Notes: generated from the sequence alone by a model not told the origin. A stretch of 42,053 nucleotides of DNA from Phocaeicola sp. (GCA_029257865.1 JARIAN010000110.1:1-42053), one strand, 5' to 3'; numbered from the stretch's first letter, positions 7,656-21,356 are shown. A program made the numbers and translations.

Positions 7656-8783
7656 TTATTCAATTTTTCCAGTGCCGGCAGTGAAGTTGATGTATAATTT
7701 CTGTCCAGCTTTACAACCGATTCTATCTTGGTCGCCTCCATTACCTCTATATTCAAGTTTTTCGTTAATTATGATGAATTCGCTCTTCCACCAATCATAG
7801 CCGCCTATTACAACACAAGCTCTGACTCCAGTATCGGTAGTAGTTGGGATATCTGCTGTAAATGCGGGAGAAACAAAGAAGTCGTCGGCCTTTTCAGGAA
7901 CGGTGAATTTGTTGGTGTCCTTAGCTTCCCAAAGGTTGCCAATAGCAGGTCCGAAAAGATAAACTGCAGGTTCGTTGATATCAAGTGTATATTTAATTTC
8001 AGTGCCTACGGCTTCTGTTTTGATTACACACAAATACCATCCTCCCTTAGTGATGCCGATATTTCCATCTGCATTTTTGATTTCAGCCTTTTGATTGTCG
8101 TTGACAGTTATTTTGTCGAAGCCTATATCGTTTCCATTCCATGATGTTGCAGAATTGAATTTGAAACCAGAGTTGCCTGGCAAATAAATCAGTCTCCAAA
8201 ATACCCCATCAGCACCATTGACCGGTATCATTTCAAAAGCCTTGTCCCAATTCCATTCACAGAAATCTCCAATAAAGTACATCTTTTTCGGAAGTTCCAC
8301 AGGAGGAAGCGAGTAGTCTAAGTTGGCATTGATTTCTATAGAATTAGAAGTGGTTTTTCCTATATTTCCTTCCAATTGTGCAATCAAGCGAATGTAGATT
8401 GTAGCTTCCAAAGGAAAGTCTACATCTGTTTTACCTGCTTCCACCAATAGGCTTGTAGTAGCTACAGCGAATTCAGAAGCATCGATGTTCATCTTGGCAG
8501 AAGTATATTGAGTAGGTAGCACTGTACTGCTTTTGAAATCACTCTGAAGAGAGAGCTCTACAGAATATGATACCGCAGCTGTGAAGCCATAATTGGGCTG
8601 GGTGCAAGTCAGTTCAATAAAAGACGATTGCTTTAAGTCGAAAACATTGTCGGAGAGTTCGGGGGTATTCAATAGAAATTCAGTGGGCTGTTGAAGTACA
8701 GGATTCGAATCTCTATCGCTCTCACAAGAGCAAAATGCTGCCATTCCAGCAAACAATATTGCGAAAATACTATGTTTGTTCAT
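7656..8783 (-). CDS. susE: SusE-like starch-binding surface lipoprotein
   Basis: A 375-residue lipoprotein with anchor cysteine at C18 or C20 (AAFCSCESDRD, acidic after the Cys). An N-terminal SusE-type Ig-like domain (about 28-155) precedes two starch-binding modules, one from about residue 168 (MYFIGDFCEWNW) and one from about 273 (VYLFGPAIGNLWEA). The length and two-module plan agree with known SusE proteins (about 387 residues), which bind starch at the outer surface and affect the size of oligosaccharide imported through SusC. It follows susD after an 82-nt gap that holds a hairpin at 8822-8852, so its expression may be set differently from that of susCD. Confidence 0.8.
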   Translation of the reverse strand: MNKHSIFAILFAGMAAFCSCESDRDSNPVLQQPTEFLLNTPELSDNVFDLKQSSFIELTCTQPNYGFTAAVSYSVELSLQSDFKSSTVLPTQYTSAKMNIDASEFAVATTSLLVEAGKTDVDFPLEATIYIRLIAQLEGNIGKTTSNSIEINANLDYSLPPVELPKKMYFIGDFCEWNWDKAFEMIPVNGADGVFWRLIYLPGNSGFKFNSATSWNGNDIGFDKITVNDNQKAEIKNADGNIGITKGGWYLCVIKTEAVGTEIKYTLDINEPAVYLFGPAIGNLWEAKDTNKFTVPEKADDFFVSPAFTADIPTTTDTGVRACVVIGGYDWWKSEFIIINEKLEYRGNGGDQDRIGCKAGQKLYINFTAGTGKIE

Positions 8784-8821
8784 TGTATGTTAATAATTAG
8801 GTCTGTTAAACTGATAATATA

Positions 8822-8852
8822 CCACAGTAAACAAGATTTTCGTTTACTGTGG
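8822..8852 (-). promoter_or_regulatory. Intercistronic hairpin between susD and susE
   Basis: A perfect 11-bp stem (CCACAGTAAAC with its complement, 9-nt loop) begins 13 nt after the susD stop codon. No T-run follows, so it is more likely an RNA-stability or processing element that protects the susCD message, or a partial terminator, than a full stop. Confidence 0.6.
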
Positions 8853-8865
8853 ACTTAGATAAATG

Positions 8866-10422
8866 TTAGTATCCAGGGTTCTGTTTAAGATTAGGATTGG
8901 CCACTAAATCTTTGGTAGGTATACCATATAGATTTTTGTTGGCACTGAAGCTGGTGCCATCTTTGGCTCCACCTTTCCATTCCCATGCATAATCAGTGTT
9001 TCCTCCAAATTTGTTGAATCGGATTAAGTCCATTCTTCTTCTACCTTCGAAATAGAATTCTCGGGCCCATTCATCGCAGATATCATCAAGGGAATATGAA
9101 GGTTGAGTCTTGGCGTTAGCTCTTTTGCGCAATTCATCAATGGCTGACTTTATCAGGTCATTGTTTTTGCCTAATCTAGCGTTAGCTTCAGCATAAGTAA
9201 GATAAGCTTCAGCCATTCTCAAAAATGGAATATCCATATCTACGTGTTTGGCGTCTTTCGGAGTGCTCCCATCTGAATATAAATTGGTGTATTTGGCGCA
9301 AGAGTATCCATCTGTAAAGTTCGCTTTATCTTCAATGGAGATTTTTCTTTCCAGACCATAGAACAGAGCTCTGTCATCATTTGCAGCTTTTGCCATCTCT
9401 TTTTCATTAACTGTAGGAGCTTGGCTATTGGGGAAAAATTTATCGACAAGTTGTCTTCTGATTCTGTTTCCAGCCCAATTTTCACTAGTACCACCATTTT
9501 CCATATCATTTTTATGAGTAGATGCTATCAAGAACAAGGCGCCACCAAAGTTTTGAGTATCAATACCATCTTGTAGAATAGGTAAAAGAATTTCTTGTTG
9601 CGCTCCGTTTTTGTCATTGTCTCCCATGAATAAATTTTTATATTCAGTAGAGAGAGTATATCCAGATTCAATAACTTTAGAAGCATAATCGGCAGCCTTT
9701 TGCCATTGTGCTGTTCCAGTATAAACTTCTGCATTCAGATACAAACGGGCCAACAACATCCATGCGGCAGCCTTGTCTGCCCTTCCGTAAGTGTTTGTTT
9801 TAGGGTCTTTCATATCGTTGACACATTCGGTCAATTCTTTTTCTATATATGCAAAAATCTCTGCTCTGCTATGTTGAGGAGCCTTTTCGGTAGAAACTAC
9901 TTCTGTAAAAGGTATATTCCCGTAGAAATCCATTGCATAGTAGTAATATAATGCACGTAAAAAACGTGCTTCTGCTCTTTGGTCGGTAGCAGATGTGTCT
10001 CCTTCCGTCATTTCCAAGAAGTAATTACTCAGTGTAATGCCAAAATATAAGCGGTAGTACATGGCAGTAATCATACCATGCGAAGCATCCCATTGTGCAA
10101 AGTTGAATTCTGGGATTCCAGGGTCTCCCCAGCAGCACATTGCTTCATCGGTAGGCAATTCGTTCATGTTCCATAATTGTCTGTAAAAGTCGGATGTTCC
10201 TTCGTCGATACCATCGATATCACCATTCCCTGCCGGTCCTTGGTTGCCCGAAAGAGCCATATTGGCATAAAGTTTCGCAAAGACTTGGTCTCTGTTGAAA
10301 ACCATAGAAGTACTTTTATCGATTGTAGGGTCTACATCCAAATCTCCAATACAGGAGCTGGTTCCTAGTGATAATGAAATTATCAGTGCAGGAAATATAT
10401 TTTTAATTGATTTGATTTTCAT
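8866..10422 (-). CDS. susD: SusD starch-binding outer-membrane lipoprotein
   Basis: A 518-residue SusD/RagB-family lipoprotein (signal peptide ending SSC, C24, followed by IGDLDVDP). The family forms a helical TPR-rich lid on top of its SusC partner and binds starch helices at the cell surface. Family hallmarks visible here include LRALYYYYAMDFYGNIPF near residue 155, RADKAAAWMLLARLYLNAEV near 220, and the C-terminal block FLRMAEAYLTYAEANAR with REFYFEGRRRMDLIRF. It starts 20 nt after susC, the tight pairing expected for a SusC/SusD importer. Its place within a complete Sus locus makes starch or maltooligosaccharides the likely ligand. Confidence 0.93.
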   Translation of the reverse strand: MKIKSIKNIFPALIISLSLGTSSCIGDLDVDPTIDKSTSMVFNRDQVFAKLYANMALSGNQGPAGNGDIDGIDEGTSDFYRQLWNMNELPTDEAMCCWGDPGIPEFNFAQWDASHGMITAMYYRLYFGITLSNYFLEMTEGDTSATDQRAEARFLRALYYYYAMDFYGNIPFTEVVSTEKAPQHSRAEIFAYIEKELTECVNDMKDPKTNTYGRADKAAAWMLLARLYLNAEVYTGTAQWQKAADYASKVIESGYTLSTEYKNLFMGDNDKNGAQQEILLPILQDGIDTQNFGGALFLIASTHKNDMENGGTSENWAGNRIRRQLVDKFFPNSQAPTVNEKEMAKAANDDRALFYGLERKISIEDKANFTDGYSCAKYTNLYSDGSTPKDAKHVDMDIPFLRMAEAYLTYAEANARLGKNNDLIKSAIDELRKRANAKTQPSYSLDDICDEWAREFYFEGRRRMDLIRFNKFGGNTDYAWEWKGGAKDGTSFSANKNLYGIPTKDLVANPNLKQNPGY

Positions 10423-10441
10423 AAGTCTCTTATTTATTCGA

Positions 10442-13400
10442 TTAGAAATTAAGGGTTAGTCCTAGCATTGAAACCAAAGGTCTAGGATAGATATTATTGT
10501 CAATACCACTGTTTACTTCCGGGTCAAGTCCTTTATAATCTGTAATAGTGAATACATTTTGCACAGTGAAATAAGCGCGTCCGTCCAAAACTCCGAACAG
10601 TTTGTTGAAAGAGTATCCTAATGTGATGTTGTCACATTTCAGGAATGAAGCGTTTTGTACAAAATAATCAGACATATAATAGTTTCCTACACCCTGGAAG
10701 TTCTTGTCCAGGTTGCCCTTGATATAATTGGAGAAGAATCCAGACTGTGAATAAACAGCTGAAGGACCTACGTTGGAGTTGTTTGATTCTACATTGTTGA
10801 ACACATAGTTGTTTAGGCTGGTTCTTAAAGTGAAACTCAAGTCCCATTTTTTATAGACCATTTTTGAAGACAATCCCATCAAAACATCGCCTACAGGCTT
10901 TTTGTAGAAATATCGGTCCTTATCACTGATAACACCATCACCGTTACGGTCTACGAATGTATTTTCTATGGGCATACCTTTGTCGTCATATACTTGCTGA
11001 TATACATAGAATGCATTGGCTGGATGTCCAACAGCATGAGCTTGTATCGTATTGCCTGTACCTCCAGCGATACCTCCTACAGGAATATAATATCCGTCTT
11101 GGCTGCCGGTTGTAAGTTTGGTAATTTCATTCTTGTTCCATGTAAGGTTATAGTTTAAGTTCCAATAGAAATCTTTTGTTTCGATGACATTTCCTCCTAC
11201 TGAAAATTCAATACCGGTATTTTCCAAAGAACCGACATTTGAGGTTACCATGTTTTTGAAATTAGATCCGGCAGCGACAGCTACATTTTGCAGCAAGTCT
11301 TTGGTCTTGCGTTTGTAGAAGTCAAAAGAAGCAGTAAATCTTCCGTTGAGAATACCAAAGTCCATTCCGGCATTCCATGTTGTAGTCTTTTCCCAGGTTA
11401 GATTTTTATTGTACGCATTAGGTCTAGACAATTGGCCATCTCCTATGATAGGATAGTATGCATGCTCCATGTTGTTTACATAAGAAGCAAAGTAGCTATA
11501 TTCACCGATACCTTCTTGCTGACCTGTGATACCCCATCCTAAACGCAGTTTCCAGTCAGACATCCAATCCCATTTCTTTGCAAATTTTTCTTCATTGATT
11601 TTCCATGCAAGCGCGAAAGAAGGGAATGTTCCCCATCTGTTGTCTTTGTTGAATTTAGAAGAACCGTCTGCACGTACTGTAGCGGTAAGCATATATCTTC
11701 CTAGAAGAGAATAGTTGGCACGGCCGAAGAATGAAACTAAATAACTTTCATTGGCCCATTCTTTGTCCTTTTTGTTGTATGCTTGTCCTGCAAGGCTTGC
11801 ATCAGCATTAGTGTCTTGATAATAACCACAACCATAGTTGTATCCTTTTCTGTGGAAGTGTTGCCATTCATAACCTCCCATTATGCTGAAGTTATGGTTC
11901 TTTATTTCTTTGGCATATTGTAAATAGGAAGTTAGCAACAGATTATACTTGTCTGTATTGTCCACTCCATGCCAGCCGTAATAGTTGTTGCTTGCAGAAC
12001 GTGGGTCGATGTCATTTTTCTGTTTACCGGTAGAAAGGTCCATACCACCGTTCACGTGGAAGTTCATTTCAGGCAAAAAGTGGAATTTATAATCCAGTTC
12101 GATGTTACCGATTAAGGATTTTGAGGTAGCACGGTTGTTTTGCATGTCCAATGTAGCTACAGGGTTGGCTTGTGCCAATGAGTTAAAGGCAAGAGGCCAT
12201 TCTAGGTCGTTGAAGTTGTTTTGACCAGTCCATTGGAAATATCCTCCAAATGCAGTCATGTACTCAGGAGACTGGTTAAAGACAGGCTGAGTAGGGTCGA
12301 ATGTTGCGGCTGCACCTACAACTCCACCATCTGCAAATCTGTTTTTGGCAATCATTCCTTTCAAGTTTGCATTGATGTTAAGATGATTGTCGAAGAAAGA
12401 AGGAGAAATGCTGAATGAACCGGTATATCGTTCAAAGTTAGAAGTCTTGATAATACCGTTTTGGTTGGTGTATCCGAATGATATGCGGAAAGGTGCACCT
12501 GCAATATTTCCGGCAGCGGTGATGTTGTGGTCATGGCTCCATGCACCACGGTAAATTTCATCTTGCCAGTCGGTATTGGCTGAACCTAATTTACCATAGA
12601 TTTCACTGTCTTCTCCATAAATTTTGCCAACAAACTGTTTGTATTCAGTTGCATCCATTACATCCAAAGTTTCCTTTACTGTGCTCAAAGACACGTTTCC
12701 GTTATAAGAAATTTTGATGTTGCCCGATTTGGAGCCTTTTTTAGTAGTGATGATGATGACACCATTAGACGCACGAGAACCATAGATAGCAGTGGCAGAT
12801 GCATCTTTCAATACAGTGAATGTTTCAATGTCGTTAGGGTTTACCATAGAAAGTGGATTCGATAAGCCTTGTACACCTTTATCGTCAAGGGCAAATCCGT
12901 CAATTACGATAAGCGGGTTGTTTGATGCGTTCAAAGAAGAACCGCCACGGATACGGATGGTTGATCCGCTTCCCGGAGCACCACCATCAGACACTACATT
13001 GACACCAGCTATTTTACCTTGCATCAAATCCTGTGCATTAGTAGCCAATCCGCGGTTCATTTTATCGGGCTTGATGGCGGTTACAGAGCCTGTCACATCA
13101 TTCTTCTTGGCAGAACCGTAGCCGATGACTACTACATCATCCAGCATTTCCGAATCGTCTTGGAGGATGACATTCATGAGAGGAGATGCAGGGAGTTCTT
13201 GAGTCTTGTAGCCGATAAACGAGATGACAATGATATCTCCTTTATTGGCTGTCAGGGTGAAGTTTCCATCGAAATCTGTAATCGTTCCGTTGGTGCTTCC
13301 CTTTACCAAGATGTTTGCACCTATCACACCTATACCAGTGTTGTCTTTCACACAACCTTTAACTGTAAGCTCTTGTGCATAAGCTTGTACAGATAGTAAG

Positions 13401-13444
13401 ATTCCCACAATCCATAAGAGTAGGAATCTACCTGAGTTTTTCAT
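10442..13444 (-). CDS. susC: SusC TonB-dependent maltooligosaccharide importer
   Basis: An outer-membrane SusC/RagA-family receptor of 1000 residues (1004 if the ATG at 13456 is used). It has a signal peptide ending in AYAQ, a carboxypeptidase-like domain (about 24-105, with VIGANILVKGSTNGTITDFD), the plug (about 110-235, with VVIGYGSAKKNDVTGSV and the SusC-family RIRGGSSLNASNNPL and GVIIITTKKG), and a 22-strand-type barrel ending in MLGLTLNF. With SusD it would import starch fragments using TonB energy. I prefer the ATG at 13444 because it gives a compact signal peptide (MKNSGRFLLLW), but the upstream ATG four codons earlier cannot be ruled out. It is 32 nt after susB and in the same transcript. 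Confidence 0.93.
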   Translation of the reverse strand: MKNSGRFLLLWIVGILLSVQAYAQELTVKGCVKDNTGIGVIGANILVKGSTNGTITDFDGNFTLTANKGDIIVISFIGYKTQELPASPLMNVILQDDSEMLDDVVVIGYGSAKKNDVTGSVTAIKPDKMNRGLATNAQDLMQGKIAGVNVVSDGGAPGSGSTIRIRGGSSLNASNNPLIVIDGFALDDKGVQGLSNPLSMVNPNDIETFTVLKDASATAIYGSRASNGVIIITTKKGSKSGNIKISYNGNVSLSTVKETLDVMDATEYKQFVGKIYGEDSEIYGKLGSANTDWQDEIYRGAWSHDHNITAAGNIAGAPFRISFGYTNQNGIIKTSNFERYTGSFSISPSFFDNHLNINANLKGMIAKNRFADGGVVGAAATFDPTQPVFNQSPEYMTAFGGYFQWTGQNNFNDLEWPLAFNSLAQANPVATLDMQNNRATSKSLIGNIELDYKFHFLPEMNFHVNGGMDLSTGKQKNDIDPRSASNNYYGWHGVDNTDKYNLLLTSYLQYAKEIKNHNFSIMGGYEWQHFHRKGYNYGCGYYQDTNADASLAGQAYNKKDKEWANESYLVSFFGRANYSLLGRYMLTATVRADGSSKFNKDNRWGTFPSFALAWKINEEKFAKKWDWMSDWKLRLGWGITGQQEGIGEYSYFASYVNNMEHAYYPIIGDGQLSRPNAYNKNLTWEKTTTWNAGMDFGILNGRFTASFDFYKRKTKDLLQNVAVAAGSNFKNMVTSNVGSLENTGIEFSVGGNVIETKDFYWNLNYNLTWNKNEITKLTTGSQDGYYIPVGGIAGGTGNTIQAHAVGHPANAFYVYQQVYDDKGMPIENTFVDRNGDGVISDKDRYFYKKPVGDVLMGLSSKMVYKKWDLSFTLRTSLNNYVFNNVESNNSNVGPSAVYSQSGFFSNYIKGNLDKNFQGVGNYYMSDYFVQNASFLKCDNITLGYSFNKLFGVLDGRAYFTVQNVFTITDYKGLDPEVNSGIDNNIYPRPLVSMLGLTLNF

Positions 13445-13476
13445 TTTAATTTCCATATTATAAATTTAAAGTGTTT

Positions 13477-15678
<2,202 letters not shown>

Positions 15679-15681
15679 CTA

Positions 15682-15703
15682 TTACAAAAGTATCTTTTTG
15701 TAA
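15682..15703 (-). promoter_or_regulatory. susB operon promoter box within a palindrome
   Basis: On the minus strand TACTTTTG (15692-15685) matches TAnnTTTG and lies about 28 nt before the susB ATG. The box sits in an imperfect palindrome, TTACAAAA with TTTTTGTAA. This could be an operator for the starch regulator or simply an AT-rich promoter feature. No -33 TTTG was found. Confidence 0.5.
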
Positions 15704-15762
15704 TATTTATTGATAAGGTTAGAATGAAAATATAAAGTGCGTTTCTGCTTTGTTTAGTGTAA

Positions 15763-15800
15763 TTATTTGGCAAACAGAATGTTGTCTGTTTGCCAAATAA
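15763..15800 (-). terminator. susA terminator
   Basis: A perfect 16-bp inverted repeat (TTATTTGGCAAACAGA with its complement, 6-nt loop) lies 17 nt beyond the susA stop codon. It would separate susA from the susB operon, in keeping with the separate susA transcript known from B. thetaiotaomicron. Confidence 0.75.
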
Positions 15801-15817
15801 AAAATAATATAAGTTAT

Positions 15818-17716
<1,899 letters not shown>

Positions 17717-17851
17717 TTAGGTAGGTGGCATATAGAATGAAAATATAAGTTTTTTAATTATGTATATAGATGATAATTAGGATGTTGGTGTGTTGTGTGA
17801 CGTGGAAAAATATAAAAGAATTAAAACATTTATTTATCAAATTATTTTTAT

Positions 17852-17859
17852 TATATTTG
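17852..17859 (+). promoter_or_regulatory. susR -7 box
   Basis: TATATTTG on the plus strand matches TAnnTTTG, 30 nt before the susR ATG. It shares the divergent intergenic region with the susA promoter, where SusR would be expected to act. Confidence 0.5.
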
Positions 17860-17889
17860 TGGAAATAACCGGTTGAAATATAGAAACAC

Positions 17890-19491
17890 ATGAAATACTT
17901 ATATCTGATATTATTGTCGCTATTGCTTTTAGGGGGCAAAGTAGAAGCTGTAGAAAAAAAGACTTCAGTAGAAAATGTTCTTCAGGATCTAGATGAGGCT
18001 CTTTTACATAAGAAGAAGTTTCATGCAGCCAAAGAACTTCGTATCGCAAAGATAAAAAAAGACTTGCAGGCCGCTACTGATTTTAATGTGAGAGATGCCA
18101 TTTATCGGGATATATATACCGAATACCTTCATTATCAAACAGACTCGGCTTTGTATTATGTAAATAAAAGAGGAGAAGAGTTGTTGAAAAACAATTATCT
18201 TCCAGGACAGCAATACGAAGTGATACTAGGGCGTGCAGAGATAATGGGGATTATGGGAATGTATAATGAGTCGTTGGAAGAATTACAAAAAATTCGTCCA
18301 GAGAGTCTTACAGGAGATATCTTGTTATCGTATTATCGTACGTTACGTGGCTATTATGGTTGGTTGACTGATTATACGGTAGCAGAAGCCGCTAAAAAGA
18401 AATATATAGAAAAGACGAATGCCTATAGAGATTCAATCTTGCTGAATTCTCCGAAGGGAATGAACTATGATATAGCCTATGCAGAAAAATGTATAGGTGA
18501 TGGAAGGCCGGATTCAGCTTTTCATTGTTTGGAAAAATATATAGGAAAAACACCAGACATTAAGCAGAGTGCTTATATTTATTATACTTTGGCGGAGGCT
18601 TGTCAGGCTATGGGGAATGTAGACCGCCAGATATATTATTTGGCTAAGACTGCTTTATTAGATTTACGGATGGCAGAGAGAGAGTATGCTTCTTTACAGA
18701 AATTGGCTCGATTGGTTTTTCAGAAAAATGATTTAGTTCGGGCTTATCGTTATCTGAACTGTTCAATGGAGGATGCTGTGAATTGTAATGCAAGACTTCG
18801 ATTTATGGAAGTAACTGAATATTATCCTATTATAGACAAGGCATATACTGCGAAAGAACTCCAAGAGCGTAGAAATACCCAGCGTATGTTGGTTATAGTG
18901 AGTTTGCTTGCTTTTTTGCTTATTGTTCTGGCTGCTTATCTCTATTACTGGATGAAGAAAATTTCGGTTGTGCGTAGCCATTTATATGAAGCCAATCGAA
19001 AATTAGTATCTGCCAATGCTGATTTGGCAAAGACCGGTAAGATAATGGAGGTTTATATAGCTCAGTATTTAGACCGCTGTGTGATGTATCTAGACAAACT
19101 GGAGCAGTACAGAAGGTCGCTTGAAAAATTGGCGATGGCTTCCAAAATTGAAGATTTATTTAAGGCTATTCGTTCGGAACAATTTCTTCGAGATGAGCGA
19201 AAAGCATTTTATATGGAGTTTGATAAGTCTTTTTTAGACCTTTTCCCAAACTTCATCTCCGACTTTAACAATTTATTAACAGAAGAAGGGCGAATTTATC
19301 CTAAGTCGGGTGAGCTATTAAACACAGAACTTCGTATCTTTGCAATGATTCGTTTAGGGGTAACTGATGCCACTCGTATCGCACATTTCTTGGGTTACTC
19401 TTTAGCCACTGTTTATAATTATAGAAGTAAAATTCGTAATAAAGCCTTAAGAGATAAAGACCGTTTTGAACAGGAGGTAATGAATCTGTAG
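17890..19491 (+). CDS. susR: SusR membrane-spanning starch regulator
   Basis: A 533-residue one-component regulator. A signal peptide (1-20) leads a periplasmic helical, TPR-like sensor region (about 25-325), then one transmembrane helix (about 333-354, MLVIVSLLAFLLIVLAAYLY), a cytoplasmic coiled-coil linker and a C-terminal helix-turn-helix (about 493-519, DATRIAHFLGYSLATVYNYR). This plan matches SusR of B. thetaiotaomicron, which senses maltose or longer oligosaccharides in the periplasm and activates the sus genes. Its location next to susA, divergently transcribed, supports the name. The next gene, an MFS transporter, starts 30 nt later and is probably cotranscribed. Confidence 0.9.
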   Translation: MKYLYLILLSLLLLGGKVEAVEKKTSVENVLQDLDEALLHKKKFHAAKELRIAKIKKDLQAATDFNVRDAIYRDIYTEYLHYQTDSALYYVNKRGEELLKNNYLPGQQYEVILGRAEIMGIMGMYNESLEELQKIRPESLTGDILLSYYRTLRGYYGWLTDYTVAEAAKKKYIEKTNAYRDSILLNSPKGMNYDIAYAEKCIGDGRPDSAFHCLEKYIGKTPDIKQSAYIYYTLAEACQAMGNVDRQIYYLAKTALLDLRMAEREYASLQKLARLVFQKNDLVRAYRYLNCSMEDAVNCNARLRFMEVTEYYPIIDKAYTAKELQERRNTQRMLVIVSLLAFLLIVLAAYLYYWMKKISVVRSHLYEANRKLVSANADLAKTGKIMEVYIAQYLDRCVMYLDKLEQYRRSLEKLAMASKIEDLFKAIRSEQFLRDERKAFYMEFDKSFLDLFPNFISDFNNLLTEEGRIYPKSGELLNTELRIFAMIRLGVTDATRIAHFLGYSLATVYNYRSKIRNKALRDKDRFEQEVMNL

Positions 19492-19521
19492 GTTTAGATA
19501 AACATACATTTATATATTACC

Positions 19522-20880
19522 ATGAAGAAAATACCTGATTTAAGTTTTTGGAAACTGTGGAATATCAGTTTCGGATTTTTTGGCGTGCAAATAGCATACG
19601 CTTTGCAGAGTGCGAATATTAGCCGGATTTTTTCTACGTTAGGGGCCGACCCTCATAGCTTGAGCTATTTTTGGATTTTACCTCCTTTGGCTGGAATTGT
19701 TGTGCAGCCTTTAATTGGGGCATTGAGTGACAAGACCTGGACGCGCTACGGGCGTCGTATTCCTTATTTATTTGTAGGGGCATTGATTGCAGTATTGGTG
19801 ATGTGCTTGTTGCCTAATGCCGGAAGTTTTGGAATGTCGGTAGCTTCGGCCATGATTTTTGGGTTGTTCTCATTGATGTTTTTGGATACTTCCATTAATA
19901 TTGCTATGCAGCCGTTCAAGATGATGGTGGGGGATATGGTGAATGAAAAACAAAAGGGCCTGGCTTATTCCATTCAGAGTTTCTTGTGTAATGCCGGTAG
20001 TTTGGCTGGATATCTTTTCCCGTTTTTGTTTGCATTGGTAGGTATTAGCAATGTGGCTCCCAAAGGTGTGGTGCCTGATTCTGTAATTTATTCCTTTTAT
20101 ATTGGCGCTTTGATTTTGATATTGTGTGTATTTTATACCACTATCAAAGTTAAGGAATATCCTCCTGCCCTGTATGCTGAGTATCATGGCATTTCTGCAA
20201 GTCTCAAAGATGAAAAGACCAACATGTTCCAATTGCTGCTTCGTGCTCCAAAGACATTTTGGACTGTTGGGCTAGTTCAATTCTTTTGCTGGGCGGCTTT
20301 TATGTTTATGTGGACTTACACTAATGGTACGGTAGCTGCCAATGTATTTAATACTCCTGTTGTAGAAATTCTGAAAGATGGCGTATCTCATTGGGTACTT
20401 GATACACAATCGCAGCAGTATCAGAATGCAGGTGATTGGGTGGGTATTCTTTTTGCTATTCAAGCAGTAGGGTCCGTAATTTGGGCTACTGTGATTCCTT
20501 CCATTAAAAGTCGTAAACTGGCTTATTCATTGAGTTTGATATTAGGGGGTGTTGGCTTTATTTCTGTAGGTTTTATAGCTGACCCTTATTGGATTTTTGT
20601 TTCTTTCTTATTGATTGGTTGCGCCTGGGCGGCTATGCTTGCCTTACCGTTTACTATACTAACTAATTCTCTGACCGGAGGACATATGGGAACTTATTTG
20701 GGATTGTTTAATGGTACCATCTGTATTCCGCAGATTATAGCAGCAGTGGTTGGCGGATGGATATTGAAAATGTTTACTTCTGAAGGCACTGTTCCGCCTG
20801 AAGAGAATATGTTGATGCTGGCGGGAGTCTTGTTGCTGGTAGGAGCTTTCTGTGTGAATATTATAAAAGAAAAGAAATAA
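19522..20880 (+). CDS. MFS (SLC45/GPH-like) inner-membrane sugar transporter
   Basis: A 452-residue membrane protein with about 12 predicted helices. The loop between helices 2 and 3 has the MFS motif GALSDKTWTRYGRRIPY, and the opening LSFWKLWNISFGFFGVQIAYALQ is typical of the SLC45-like sucrose/maltose proton symporters common in Bacteroidetes. A periplasmic loop between the two six-helix halves is expanded (about residues 285-310). Following susR at 30 nt, it most likely carries maltose, maltodextrin or glucose produced by SusA/SusB from periplasm to cytoplasm. Compare MalA in the B. thetaiotaomicron literature; I have not verified orthology. Confidence 0.85.
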   Translation: MKKIPDLSFWKLWNISFGFFGVQIAYALQSANISRIFSTLGADPHSLSYFWILPPLAGIVVQPLIGALSDKTWTRYGRRIPYLFVGALIAVLVMCLLPNAGSFGMSVASAMIFGLFSLMFLDTSINIAMQPFKMMVGDMVNEKQKGLAYSIQSFLCNAGSLAGYLFPFLFALVGISNVAPKGVVPDSVIYSFYIGALILILCVFYTTIKVKEYPPALYAEYHGISASLKDEKTNMFQLLLRAPKTFWTVGLVQFFCWAAFMFMWTYTNGTVAANVFNTPVVEILKDGVSHWVLDTQSQQYQNAGDWVGILFAIQAVGSVIWATVIPSIKSRKLAYSLSLILGGVGFISVGFIADPYWIFVSFLLIGCAWAAMLALPFTILTNSLTGGHMGTYLGLFNGTICIPQIIAAVVGGWILKMFTSEGTVPPEENMLMLAGVLLLVGAFCVNIIKEKK

Positions 20881-21356
20881 GGGACTAGACAATAAATTCC
20901 ATGGAAATGAATGTTTTATGTTGATATGGAAAACTTGTTGGTGTTTACCTATGCGAAACGGTATTCAAAAAGATGTTTTGCAACCATGCAGTCGTTTACA
21001 AACCAATAGCATAACTTGTATGCACTGCTATAATTAGGCTACTTGCTTGGAATAATATGGTGTTTCATGCCCCTAGAAACTAAGATTACAATCGGCGGTT
21101 TATAAAACGGCGTTGCTGATTAATGAAACGTAAGCACGATTTAATGAATCACAGGTTATAACTCAAAAATATGTGCACTATTTTTTATTAATTTAATTCT
21201 GCCAGTTGGTCAATATAGGTATATGATATGAAGAAACAGATTTCTTAAAGCGAATAGTTGATAAGAGACCCTTCTTTCTCCAAGGAACAAGACTGGATGT
21301 TTGTCTTCATTCAATTTCAACAGAGTAAAAACAGTTTGTCTGTAAGGCATAAAAGG
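20881..21356. other. Intergenic stretch without recognised genes
   Basis: About 475 nt separates the MFS gene from the terminator of the convergent hmu operon. I see no plausible coding frame, tRNA or TAnnTTTG promoter. Short inverted repeats occur (for example ATTTCCATGGAAT-like near 20896 and GCATA...TATGC near 21008), and TTAATGAA occurs twice near 21119-21145. It could be a decayed gene or hold an undetected small RNA. Confidence 0.4.
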
